From the NCBI GenBank assembly GCA_937934745.1, contig CALGZC010000056.1:1-64000 (forward strand): a stretch of 64,000 nt of DNA. The letters run 5' to 3'. This stretch comes from an uncultured Blastocatellia bacterium. GTDB lineage: Bacteria > Acidobacteriota > Blastocatellia > Chloracidobacteriales > Chloracidobacteriaceae. Each line of letters opens with the position of its first letter. Position 1 is the first letter of the stretch. Of the stretch, positions 55,920-64,000 are shown one piece after another. The position numbers were made by a program, and so were the translations under genes. A model generated the notes under the pieces. That model was not told where the DNA came from. It searched no databases and saw only the letters and a program-made list of their open reading frames with translations.

Positions 55920-58814
55920 ATGAACAAGGAAATGATCATCAGCGTCAACGCGTATGAAAAGCGCGTGGCGATTCTGGAAGATGGCGTCGTCGTCGAGTTT
56001 TACGTCGAGCGGGCTGATGAGTCGAAAGCCGTCGTCGGCAACATCTACAAAGGGAAGGTACGTAAGGTGCTGCCGGGCATGCAGTCCGCCTTTGTAGATA
56101 TTGGTCTGGAACGTGATGCCTTCCTCTACGTGGGAGACTTTTTTGAAGAAACAGAAGAAGACCTTGATCTGGTAGAAAGCGGTACCCGTTCGCGGTCAGA
56201 ACGTTCTGAGCGTCCCGAACGGCAACCTGAGCCTCCGCGCCGCGACGTGGAGAGTCGCCGGTTTACCCGGGAACGTCCGAGCGAGACGACGCCGGAACGT
56301 CCAATGCCGAGTGAGATTGGTAATGAGGAAGCGAAGTCGGAACAACCACAGGTAGAGACGGCACTCCCGACGTTAGAGAAAATCGGAGACGCCCCATCCG
56401 GCGAAGCCACTTCGACGGCCGGCGATGTCCTGCCCACCCCGCTTTTATCATCCCTCCTGGGGGCAGGGGTTGCGTCCAAGTTTGAGCGGATCAGTGACGA
56501 CGTAGAGGAAAGTGAACCAACGTCTCCCCTGATGGTACCAGCACCCACCGGCGAACAGGCAACGCCCCCCCCGACAGACATAGGCGTAGGAGCAACTGCC
56601 GGCCGTGCGGTGGACGAGAGTCTGGAAGTTGAGCGAGAAACACTGGCCGATTCGCTAGAAGCAGATGCGCAACGCGAGCGTCGCCGTGGCCGGCGCAAGG
56701 AAATTATCGGCGAGGAGAAAAAGAAACCATCCCGCCGCCGAAGTAAGAAAATCGAAGAAGAAGTTGCCGCCCTGGTCGCCGCTGCCGAGCCGCCGCCGGC
56801 GAGCGGAACCCAACTGGAGCGTGTCCGCGATGAAGACCTGGATGAGGAAGCCGGCGACCTGCTCAAAGACGCGCTCATTCAGCAGAAGATCATTGTCCAG
56901 ACGCGAATTGAGGAAATTGCGACGAATCCTGATGTGCCGAGCACCGAACCGGCAGCGACTGCGGTGCCGGCCGCCGAGACCCCCCTGGCACCGCTGACAC
57001 TGGGCTACGAACGGATTGCCGACGATGACGTACCACCTGTCGCGGCACAGGAAGCGCCCCCTACCGGTTTCATCCCACCCGAAGCAACCGTCTCGTCGCC
57101 GGATGCCGCTTCCCTGACGGAAGAACCCCCGTCTAGCTCTGGCGTGCCACAATCGAGCGCCACTGAGGAAGCCGGCGAGGAAACCTCGGAGGCGAACGCC
57201 CAACTCCAAGTCCGGCCCAGGCCGGCCGAGTTTCCGGCGCGTCGCGGGCGGCGCAGTCGGCGGCGTGGCGGGCGTAGTGGCACGGCATCGAGCGACAACG
57301 GTTCAGAACTTGAAGACCGCAGCGACGTCCCAGAAGACAACGGGCTGGAGGAGCCAGCCTCCAGTGCGCCGCTCACCATCAAGTCAATGGTCGCCGCGGA
57401 GAACGGTGACGGTGGAAGTCCTGCGGAGACGGCTGCTGTGCGTGATCTCTCCGGTGGAACGGCATCCCCCATGCCAGATGAGGGGTCAACGGCCACCGAC
57501 CTGCCCGGAGCGCGTACAGCCGCGCGTACGGCCCGCGATGAGCCGCGTAAAGACGACCGGCGGGACCTTGACCTGCCTCGCCGTCAGCCGGCGATTACCG
57601 AGCTACTGCGCGAAGGACAGGAAATCATTGTCCAGATTGCTAAGGAGCCGATCGGTCTCAAAGGCGCGCGCATTACGTCGTATGTCTCCCTACCGGGACG
57701 CTACCTGGTGTATCTGCCGACCATCAGTCACATTGGCGTCTCACGCAAAATTTCAACCGAACAGGAACGAGCGCGCCTGAAACGAACGATGACCATGCTT
57801 CGGGAGCGCGAAGGTATCCCCGGAGGCTTTATTGTGCGGACGGCGTGCGAGGGACGGTCGGAGCAGGACTTGTGCGACGACATGCTCTATCTGGCACGCA
57901 CCTGGCGTGATATTCGGCGCCGTGCAGAGCAATCGCGCGCCGGAACGGTGCTCTGCCGTGAGCTGGATTTGGTACAGCGGCTGTTGCGCGACCACATGTC
58001 GAGCGATTTTTCGGTCATTCGGGTGGACGACCCCGGTGAGTACGCCAGCATCGTGGAGTTCATCAACCGCTTTCAACCAAAGCTGGTGGACCGTGTCCGG
58101 CTCTACACGCGGAATCGGCCGATTTTTGAGGAGTACAATATCCAACCGGAAATCGAAGCGGCCCTCAAGCCGCGCGTCTGGCTCAAGTCCGGTGGCTTCA
58201 TTGTGATCAACCAAACAGAGGCGCTGGTCGCCATTGACGTCAACACGGGCAAGTTTGTCGGCAAGTCCAACCGCCTGGAAGACACCATTACGCGGACGAA
58301 CATTGAAGCTGCGGCTGAAATCGTCCGGCAGATTCGCCTGCGCGACCTGGGGGGGATTATCGTGTTGGACTTCATCGACATGGAAGACCGCCGCAATCGC
58401 CAAAAGGTCATGCAGGTGTTGGAGCAGGCGATGAAGGCCGACCGGTCACCATCTAAAATTACCTCATTCAACGACTTCGGGCTGGTCGCGATCACCCGCA
58501 AGCGGGTGCGGCAGAGCTTGGAACGCATCCTCAGCGAGCCGTGTCACTACTGCGGCGGCAGCGGCATGATTAAATCTGCACAAACAATGTGTTATGAGAT
58601 TTTGTCCGATGCCAAGCATCTGGCGAAGGAACGAGCCGCGTCAGGACAAACCTTTAGCGAGGTCACGCTGCGCGTCAGTCCGCCGGTGGCCGACCTGCTC
58701 CGTGGATCGGAGTCACGTGTTCTGCGCGAGATCGAATTCAGCTTCGGGACGCCCGTCACGCTGCACAGTGACCCAAATATCCATCAGGAACGGTTTGACT
58801 TTGCGTTTCTATGA
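55920..58814 (+). CDS. ribonuclease E/G family endoribonuclease with large insertion
   Basis: The 964-residue enzyme degrades or matures RNA. It starts with the S1-domain half (SVNAYEKRVAILEDGVVVEF and NIYKGKVRKVLPGMQSAFVD, residues ~8-75). A long acidic and Arg-rich disordered insertion (about 86-557) interrupts it, and the S1 half GQEIIVQIAKEPIGLKGARITS resumes at about 567. The DNase-I-like catalytic domain has Asp773 in VAIDVNTGKF and Asp817 in IIVLDFIDME, and a zinc-link CHYCGGSG at 875-882. The normal RNase G length is about 490. GAGGA precedes ATG 55920 by about ten bases. Confidence 0.92.
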   Translation: MNKEMIISVNAYEKRVAILEDGVVVEFYVERADESKAVVGNIYKGKVRKVLPGMQSAFVDIGLERDAFLYVGDFFEETEEDLDLVESGTRSRSERSERPERQPEPPRRDVESRRFTRERPSETTPERPMPSEIGNEEAKSEQPQVETALPTLEKIGDAPSGEATSTAGDVLPTPLLSSLLGAGVASKFERISDDVEESEPTSPLMVPAPTGEQATPPPTDIGVGATAGRAVDESLEVERETLADSLEADAQRERRRGRRKEIIGEEKKKPSRRRSKKIEEEVAALVAAAEPPPASGTQLERVRDEDLDEEAGDLLKDALIQQKIIVQTRIEEIATNPDVPSTEPAATAVPAAETPLAPLTLGYERIADDDVPPVAAQEAPPTGFIPPEATVSSPDAASLTEEPPSSSGVPQSSATEEAGEETSEANAQLQVRPRPAEFPARRGRRSRRRGGRSGTASSDNGSELEDRSDVPEDNGLEEPASSAPLTIKSMVAAENGDGGSPAETAAVRDLSGGTASPMPDEGSTATDLPGARTAARTARDEPRKDDRRDLDLPRRQPAITELLREGQEIIVQIAKEPIGLKGARITSYVSLPGRYLVYLPTISHIGVSRKISTEQERARLKRTMTMLREREGIPGGFIVRTACEGRSEQDLCDDMLYLARTWRDIRRRAEQSRAGTVLCRELDLVQRLLRDHMSSDFSVIRVDDPGEYASIVEFINRFQPKLVDRVRLYTRNRPIFEEYNIQPEIEAALKPRVWLKSGGFIVINQTEALVAIDVNTGKFVGKSNRLEDTITRTNIEAAAEIVRQIRLRDLGGIIVLDFIDMEDRRNRQKVMQVLEQAMKADRSPSKITSFNDFGLVAITRKRVRQSLERILSEPCHYCGGSGMIKSAQTMCYEILSDAKHLAKERAASGQTFSEVTLRVSPPVADLLRGSESRVLREIEFSFGTPVTLHSDPNIHQERFDFAFL

Positions 58815-58921
58815 AGCCTGTTAACCCGACTCAGCCAAGACAGGGCCGGGCAGAGCGGTGCCAGGCGGATGGATGAGGTCACAGGAGGCTTCCTGCGGGT
58901 GCCCTATGGAGGATGGTGACC

Positions 58922-59899
58922 GTGAATTCGCAGCCGATTACGACGTTCATCAAACATCACTTTCGTCATTTCAACGCCGCTGCTCTGGTTGAAGCCGCTG
59001 AGGCTTACCGGCGTCATTTGGCTGCCGGAGGGAAGATGATGGTGACCCTGGCTGGTGCCATGAGTACGGCCGAGCTGGGTCTTTCCCTTGCCGAAATGAT
59101 TCGGCAGGATAAGGTTCACGCTATCTCCTGCACCGGTGCCAACCTTGAAGAAGATGTCTTCAACCTGGTGGCGCACGAGTTTTATGAGCGGATTCCCAAC
59201 TACCGTGACTTAACGCCACAGGATGAAAAGGCGTTGCTCGATCGTCACCTCAACCGCGTTACGGACACCTGCATTCCCGAAGGGGAGGCCATGCGGCGGG
59301 TTGAGTCCTTTATCCTTGAAGAGTGGATGGCGTCTGACGCGCGTGGGGAGCGTTTATTCCCACATGAGTTTTTCTGGCGCATCCTCGACAATCCCAAACT
59401 CCAAGCCTGCTACCAGATTGACCCGCGGGACAGTTGGCTCCTGGCAGCCAAGGAAAAGCAACTGCCGATGTTTGTCCCCGGTTGGGAGGATTCGACGCTC
59501 GGCAATATGTACGCCGGCCACTGCCTGACCAAGGACATCAAAAATGTCCACACCGTTCGCACCGGCATTGAGTATATGATCGAGCTGGCGGATTGGTACA
59601 CCACGACGAGCGCCACGGCGTCCATCGGTTTCTTCCAAATCGGCGGCGGCATTGCGGGCGATTTTCCAATTTGCGTTGTGCCCATGCTGCACCAGGACCT
59701 CGGCCGCGAAAACGTGCCGGTGTGGGGCTATTTCTGTCAGATCAGTGACTCGACCACATCGTACGGCTCGTACTCAGGTGCGATTCCCAACGAAAAGATC
59801 ACGTGGGGCAAGCTAGGCGTCGAAACGCCGAAGTTCATTATCGAGTCGGATGCCTCGATTGTGGCGCCGCTGGTATTTGCCTACGTTTTGGGTTGGTAG
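58922..59899 (+). CDS. deoxyhypusine synthase-family protein
   Basis: The protein of about 325 residues has the DHS pattern: LAGAMSTAELGLSLAEMI, SCTGANLEEDVFNLVAHEFYE, then FFQIGGGIAGDFPICVVPML. The active-site segment ITWGKLGVETPKFIIESDASIVAPL keeps the conserved lysine that forms an imine with an aminobutyl group from spermidine. In eukaryotes DHS modifies eIF5A; bacteria lack that target, and bacterial homologues are associated with polyamine synthesis such as homospermidine. GTG 58922 is favoured because GGAGG at 58908-58912 is nine bases upstream; ATG 58913 abuts it. Confidence 0.87.
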   Translation: MNSQPITTFIKHHFRHFNAAALVEAAEAYRRHLAAGGKMMVTLAGAMSTAELGLSLAEMIRQDKVHAISCTGANLEEDVFNLVAHEFYERIPNYRDLTPQDEKALLDRHLNRVTDTCIPEGEAMRRVESFILEEWMASDARGERLFPHEFFWRILDNPKLQACYQIDPRDSWLLAAKEKQLPMFVPGWEDSTLGNMYAGHCLTKDIKNVHTVRTGIEYMIELADWYTTTSATASIGFFQIGGGIAGDFPICVVPMLHQDLGRENVPVWGYFCQISDSTTSYGSYSGAIPNEKITWGKLGVETPKFIIESDASIVAPLVFAYVLGW

Positions 59900-60066
59900 C
59901 GGCCCGAGTTCGGGGTGTAGTGTCGGTGCGCAGCACCGTGCGCGGGTGTGCCGGCTTTGCCCGCGCATCGCGCGGCTACCGCTACCTGCTCTTCTCCATC
60001 GCGCCTACGGGCAGGCAATGGCGCGCCGGACGGCGCAGCCCCCAGACGCCGGTGCAACACATCGTG

Positions 60067-61587
60067 TCAGACGGGGTGTTCTACGCTGCGCGCCCGGCGC
60101 ACGGCCGCTAGCCATGCGGTGTAGCCACTTTCCCGGGCGGCAGCATTCGGCGTCGGCTCAAAGACTCGCTCCCGCTGCCAAACACGTCTGACTTCGGGCA
60201 GGTCGCGCCAAAATCCGACCCCTAAACCGGCCAGATAGGCAGCTCCGGCGGCCGTCGTCTCCGTCACCGTCGGCCGGACAACCGGCACGCCGAGCGCATC
60301 CGCCTGAAACTGCATCAAGAAGTCATTGGCTGCCGCGCCGCCGTCCACCCGCAGCTCGGTCAGCGCGAAGCCCGCTCCCAGCGATTGCCGCGCGTCGGTC
60401 AGCATCGCCTCCACGACATCCCGCGTCTGGTAGGCGATGGCTTCCAGCGCGGCGCGGACGATGTGCGCCCGCGTTGTCCCGCGCGTGAGACCCGTAATGA
60501 CGCCGCGCGCATGCGGATCCCAGTAGGGCGCGCCCAGCCCCACAAAGGCCGGAACGAACGCCACGCCGTCGGTATCCGCCACCGAGCGCGCGACGGCTTC
60601 GGTTTCCGCCGCGCCGCCAATGATTTGCAGGCCGTCGCGGAGCCACTGCACGGCGGCGCCGGCAATGAAGACGCTGCCTTCCAAAGCGTATTCGGCCGGG
60701 GCGTCGCCAAGCTGCCAGGCCACGGTTGACAGCAGCGCCTGCCGCGACAGGCAGGGCTTCGTTCCGGTGTGCAGCAAGAGAAAGCAGCCCGTGCCATAGG
60801 TGTTCTTGGCCATCCCCACCCGCGAGCACATTTGCCCAAACAGCGCCGCCTGCTGGTCACCGGCCAGGCCGGCAATCGGCAGCGCCGCGCCAAACAGCTC
60901 CGGAACAGTTTCCCCCACAACGCCGCTTGACGGCACGACCCTCGGCAGCATCGCGGTCGGCACGGAAAACAACCCGCACAGATCGGCGTCCCAGTCGAGC
61001 TTGTGGATGTCAAACAGCATCGTCCGGGCAGCGTTGGTGACATCCGTGACATGCGAGCGCCCGCCGGTCAAATGCCATACCAGCCACGTATCTACTGTGC
61101 CGAAAACCAAGTCGCCGGCTTCCGCCCGCCGCCGAGCGCCGGGGATGCGTTCCAGCATCCACTCGATTTTGCTTGCCGAAAAATAGGCGTCCGCAACCAG
61201 CCCGGTTTTCGCCTGAATGGTCTCCGCCGCCGCCGTTTGCCGCAGGGCGTCGCAGCGGGCGGCCGTGCGCCGACACTGCCAGACGATGGCGTTGCCCAGC
61301 GGCTCACCGGTCGCCCGATCCCAGATCAGCGTGGTTTCGCGCTGATTCGTCACGCCAATGGCGGCGACTTCGGCCGCCGTCGCGCCGGCCAGGCGGAGCA
61401 CCTCGCGCGCCGCGCCCAGTTGAGAGTTCCAGATGTCCTCCGGGCGGTGCTCGACCCAACCGGGCTGAGGGAAGAGTTGTTCAAATGGACGCTGCGCCAC
61501 GGCGACCATTTGGCCGTCACGATCAAAGATGATCGCGCGTGAACTTGTCGTGCCTTGATCAAGGGCGAGAATGTAGCGGCGGCTCAT
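60067..61587 (-). CDS. glpK: glycerol kinase
   Basis: The 506-residue FGGY kinase has the ATP-binding [16 protein letters not shown] at the N-terminus, the substrate segment [11 protein letters not shown], and signatures [12 protein letters not shown] and [13 protein letters not shown]. The C-terminal [20 protein letters not shown] is conserved. It phosphorylates glycerol to glycerol 3-phosphate. It stands alone here without glpF or glpD. ATG 61587 gives the family N-terminus; the frame opens at 61605. The downstream 59900-60066 gap holds nothing I can name. Confidence 0.95.
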   Translation of the reverse strand: MSRRYILALDQGTTSSRAIIFDRDGQMVAVAQRPFEQLFPQPGWVEHRPEDIWNSQLGAAREVLRLAGATAAEVAAIGVTNQRETTLIWDRATGEPLGNAIVWQCRRTAARCDALRQTAAAETIQAKTGLVADAYFSASKIEWMLERIPGARRRAEAGDLVFGTVDTWLVWHLTGGRSHVTDVTNAARTMLFDIHKLDWDADLCGLFSVPTAMLPRVVPSSGVVGETVPELFGAALPIAGLAGDQQAALFGQMCSRVGMAKNTYGTGCFLLLHTGTKPCLSRQALLSTVAWQLGDAPAEYALEGSVFIAGAAVQWLRDGLQIIGGAAETEAVARSVADTDGVAFVPAFVGLGAPYWDPHARGVITGLTRGTTRAHIVRAALEAIAYQTRDVVEAMLTDARQSLGAGFALTELRVDGGAAANDFLMQFQADALGVPVVRPTVTETTAAGAAYLAGLGVGFWRDLPEVRRVWQRERVFEPTPNAAARESGYTAWLAAVRRARSVEHPV

Positions 61588-61670
61588 CACGGCATCACGG
61601 TACAAACTACCACCCCCGGTATCCGCGCCGGACGCCGGAGGGGTCGGCTCGCCAGACTCGGACCTGGCCC

Positions 61671-62795
61671 CTAGTGGAGCAACAGATTATCGTCATCCGG
61701 CGGCGGATTGTCGGTTCGCCGCCGCAGCGTCGGGCGGTTCGATGGCTCGGATTTCCGCGAGCGGTCGCTCGGCGCATCCATATCGTCGTCATCCGGCGGC
61801 GCATCCGGCTGTCGCCGCCGCAGCGTCGGACGACTCGGCCCCTGATCGCTGCCACCGTCCGGCCCAATGCGCCGTCCGGTATCCGGCGCAATCGCGCCCA
61901 AGCGCGCCTTGACGCGCGCAAACTCCGACGAACTGATAATATACTCATCCCGTGGCGGAAAAGCCGCCGTCAACTGCCGCATCTTGTTGGCGCGTTCCTC
62001 ATTCGGGGGATGCGTTGAAAAAATTGTTGGAATCTTCTGCTTTGGATCCTGCTGCGCCTTGAGTTTCTCAAAGAAGGCAATGAACTCATCTGGGTCATAG
62101 CCGCTCGCCCAGGCGTACTGTGAACCGAGCATGTCCGCCTCAAATTCGGCGTTGCGGCCGAACTTCAGAAACGTCAACGGCACGAGGATATTCGCCGCAT
62201 TGGCCACCAGCACGCCGGCCACGCCGCCGACGAAAATCAGCGGAATCATCCCAAACTGTGCCAACTGCCCTTTGGAGACTTGCTCGGTCGCGTGCCGTGC
62301 CGCAACATGTGCAATCTCGTGCGCCATGACGCTTGCCACCTGGGCCTCGTTATCGGCCGCCAGGATCAAGCCCTTATTGATGTAAAAATAACCGCCCGGT
62401 AAGGCGAAGGCATTGACTTCCGGCGAATCCACAACCTTGATGGTAAACGGCACTTTCGCGTCGGAATTCTGCGCAATGGTCTGGCCAATCCGGTTGATGT
62501 ATTCCACCACCACCGGATCGGTCACAAACTTCAGTTGCCGATCCAGCTCCGCCGCCAACTGCGCGCCGATGGCCATTTCCTTCTCTTTGGAATAGAAGTT
62601 GATACTGCCCTTGTTGATGTCACGTTTACCGATCAGCAAGGGGTTTTCCTTCTCGGAAAGCTTGCGCGTCACAGGCGAGGCGGTCCGCTTGTCTTTGTCG
62701 TCGGCCCATGCGCTCAGCCACAGCACGGGGCCGATAACCAACCCGACTGCCAGCAACCGGCTGAGACGGCGTCGCAAGGCTCTTTGTAGCACCAT
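61671..62795 (-). CDS. M48 family periplasmic metalloprotease (BepA-like)
   Basis: The 374-residue protein has a signal peptide (about residues 1-30) and the zinc motif [10 protein letters not shown] inside [18 protein letters not shown], with a downstream [19 protein letters not shown] that supplies the third ligand. A glycine-rich hydrophobic segment ([20 protein letters not shown]) could touch the membrane. BepA/LoiP-like proteases monitor outer-membrane protein assembly. The C-terminal ~60 residues repeat a basic RPTLRRR motif followed by an Asp-rich run, twice. ATG 62795 starts a clean signal peptide; the frame opens at 62843. Confidence 0.92.
   Translation of the reverse strand: MVLQRALRRRLSRLLAVGLVIGPVLWLSAWADDKDKRTASPVTRKLSEKENPLLIGKRDINKGSINFYSKEKEMAIGAQLAAELDRQLKFVTDPVVVEYINRIGQTIAQNSDAKVPFTIKVVDSPEVNAFALPGGYFYINKGLILAADNEAQVASVMAHEIAHVAARHATEQVSKGQLAQFGMIPLIFVGGVAGVLVANAANILVPLTFLKFGRNAEFEADMLGSQYAWASGYDPDEFIAFFEKLKAQQDPKQKIPTIFSTHPPNEERANKMRQLTAAFPPRDEYIISSSEFARVKARLGAIAPDTGRRIGPDGGSDQGPSRPTLRRRQPDAPPDDDDMDAPSDRSRKSEPSNRPTLRRRTDNPPPDDDNLLLH
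61674..61845 (-). repeat. imperfect repeat encoding RPTLRRR plus Asp-rich tail
   Basis: Within the M48 gene, two related segments each encode RPTLRRR, a short Pro/Asn spacer and a Pro-Asp-Asp-Asp run. They lie about 90 bases apart. The arrangement suggests a short linear motif duplicated at the exported C-terminus. The boundaries are approximate. Confidence 0.6.
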
Positions 62796-62919
62796 AAGCA
62801 GAATCCTCCCGTGACGAAGCCTAATGTACGCGCTAGTGTACAACGTTATGGCGCGGCGCGTCTTGTCATCCTGAAGATCAATGCCCGAGATAAATGCCCG
62901 CCGCGCACACCGTTGCGCT

Positions 62920-64000
62920 ATGATTAGAACGCCTCGACTGCCAAAAGGTTTGCAAATGCCATCTGGAAGTTGCCGGCGACTTGTCTGGCTCTGGCTCGTT
63001 TCGGGTTTGATGTCGGTGACGGCAGCGGCTGCCGACCCGCCACCGTTGTCTGAGCGGCGTGTACGCTACCAGATCGAAGCGACGCTCGACACAGAGCACA
63101 AAGAAGTGCGCGGCCGCGAGCGGCTGACCTGGCGCAATCCGGCCCCGCATCCGGTGCCGGACCTTCAGTTTCATCTCTACCTCAACGCCTTTCGCGATGA
63201 AAAAAGCTCCTTTCGGCGCGAGTCGGGCGGCGGACAACTCCGCGGCGACGAGATGGACCCGACCGCGCCCGGCTGGATTGACTTGCTCAGCGTTCGCGCG
63301 GCGGACGGCGCCGACCTGCTTTCCCGCGGCGAGTTCATCCATCCCGACGACGACAACGCCGACGACCGGACGGTATGGCGGGTGCTTCTGCCCCAGCCCG
63401 TCCCGGCCGGCGGAAGCATCGAGCTGGACATCGAGTTTGTCGCCAAGCTCCCGCGCGTTTTTGCCCGCGTCGGCTACTACGGCGACTTCTACATGGTTGC
63501 GCAGTGGTTTCCCAAGCTCGGCGTCTATGAGCCGGCCGGCATGCGTCGCCGCGCCGAATCGGGCTGGAACTGCCATCAGTTTCACGCGACGACCGAGTTT
63601 TACGCCGATTTCGGCGAGTACGATGTCACCCTCGACGTACCAAGTCCGTTCATCATCGGTGCGACCGGCGTTGAGCGCGAGCGCCGCGACCTGGGCAACG
63701 GACGGACGCGCTACCGGTTTACCCAGGCGGACGTTCACGACTTCGCCTGGACTTGCTCGCCGCGCTTTCTGGTTTCGGAAGAGCGCTTTGAAGTCGAGGG
63801 CCTGCCGCCGGTCAAGCTCATCCTGCTGCTCCAGCCGGAGCATGCCGACCAGCGCGAGCGGCATTTTCGGGCGGCGCGGGTGGCGCTCGAAGCCTACGGG
63901 CGGCAGATTGGCCCCTATCCCTACGAGACGCTGACCATCGTGGACCCGGCCTACGGCGCGGGCGGCGCGGGCGGCATGGAATACCCGACGCTCGTCACCG
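62920..64000 (+). CDS. M1-family metallopeptidase, truncated by the window end
   Basis: The open frame runs from ATG 62920 (or 62956) to the last base without a stop, giving about 360 residues. A signal peptide (LVWLWLVSGLMSVTAAAADP) is followed by an aminopeptidase-N-like beta domain with RYQIEATLDTEHKEVRGRERL. Near the end, GGAGGMEYPTLVT is the GxMEN-like substrate loop. The HExxH site would lie downstream, outside the window. It is likely a periplasmic peptidase. A 328-codon frame on the opposite strand (62878-63864) is a shadow. Confidence 0.85.
   Translation, partial: MIRTPRLPKGLQMPSGSCRRLVWLWLVSGLMSVTAAAADPPPLSERRVRYQIEATLDTEHKEVRGRERLTWRNPAPHPVPDLQFHLYLNAFRDEKSSFRRESGGGQLRGDEMDPTAPGWIDLLSVRAADGADLLSRGEFIHPDDDNADDRTVWRVLLPQPVPAGGSIELDIEFVAKLPRVFARVGYYGDFYMVAQWFPKLGVYEPAGMRRRAESGWNCHQFHATTEFYADFGEYDVTLDVPSPFIIGATGVERERRDLGNGRTRYRFTQADVHDFAWTCSPRFLVSEERFEVEGLPPVKLILLLQPEHADQRERHFRAARVALEAYGRQIGPYPYETLTIVDPAYGAGGAGGMEYPTLVT

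Noticed and set aside
56126-56878. 250-codon Ser/Arg-rich minus-strand frame inside the ribonuclease gene
   Set aside because: Its low complexity mirrors the acidic insertion on the coding strand. It has no start context or domain.
62878-63864. 328-codon minus-strand frame opposite the M1 peptidase gene
   Set aside because: The plus-strand frame has a signal peptide and the M1 GxMEN-like motif. The minus frame is a low-complexity shadow with no family features.

Overview
The window reads as a gene-dense, GC-rich (roughly 60%) bacterial chromosome segment. The best fit is an anoxygenic phototroph of the Acidobacteriota, close to Chloracidobacterium. The reasons are: a bchY gene for a subunit of the bacteriochlorophyll-specific chlorophyllide a reductase; a split heterodimeric lycopene cyclase (crtYc/crtYd); a cytoplasmic-looking protein with a DUF4388-like region, a J-domain and TPRs; a large Rne/Rng ribonuclease; and proteins typical of deep-branching didermic bacteria (LolA-like, LIC_10190-like, RseP, M48 BepA-like). 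The species assignment is inference. No rRNA, tRNA, CRISPR array or intact insertion sequence was recognised.

Layout. (1) 1-10.1 kb: a tightly packed plus-strand surface-glycan cluster. It holds three GT2 glycosyltransferases, a reversibly-glycosylated-polypeptide-like protein, a GT4 enzyme, a polytopic membrane protein, two methyltransferases (one FkbM type) and a SASA-type acetylesterase. (2) 10.1-13.8 kb: a LIC_10190-like membrane protein, a cupin and a small unknown. (3) 13.9-19.8 kb: a secreted protein with a type IV pilin head-like C-terminus, the DUF4388/J-domain/TPR protein, an ECF sigma factor, a large all-helical unknown and tilS. (4) 20.0-22.3 kb: ftsH whose membrane and periplasmic domain is tandemly duplicated, followed by a clear terminator. 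(5) 22.6-30.4 kb, minus strand: the classic rpmH-rnpA-yidD-yidC-jag string, followed without a break by a lipoprotein, a LolD-like ATPase, a small membrane protein and a LolA-like protein with a Tat-like signal. The RseP protease gene lies upstream of rpmH. (6) 30.7-38.0 kb: a cysteine-less redoxin, a UbiB kinase, a YyaL/SPATA20 protein, a methyltransferase, crtYc-crtYd and a PanE-like reductase. (7) 38.1-44.4 kb, minus strand: a lone nucleoside-type ABC permease behind an attenuator-like and operator-like region, a TPR protein, a zinc-ribbon/SUMF1 fusion and bchY. (8) 44.9-49.6 kb: an enoyl-CoA hydratase, a MoeB/ThiF E1 enzyme, leucyl aminopeptidase and a FecR-domain protein. (9) 49.8-58.8 kb: the complete elongasome operon mreB-mreC-mreD-mrdA-rodA, then the ribonuclease. 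(10) 58.9-64 kb: a deoxyhypusine-synthase homologue, glycerol kinase, an M48 protease and an M1 peptidase cut by the window end.

The genes sort into envelope themes. They cover glycan synthesis and decoration, membrane-protein insertion with quality control (YidC, FtsH, RseP, BepA-like) and lipoprotein-carrier-like transport. They also cover cell-shape control and photosynthetic pigment synthesis. The strongest unusual observations are the ftsH 5' duplication, which carries a second in-frame start, the three-arm hairpin plus half-site array before the ABC permease, and the Lol-like gene set fused to the yidC operon.
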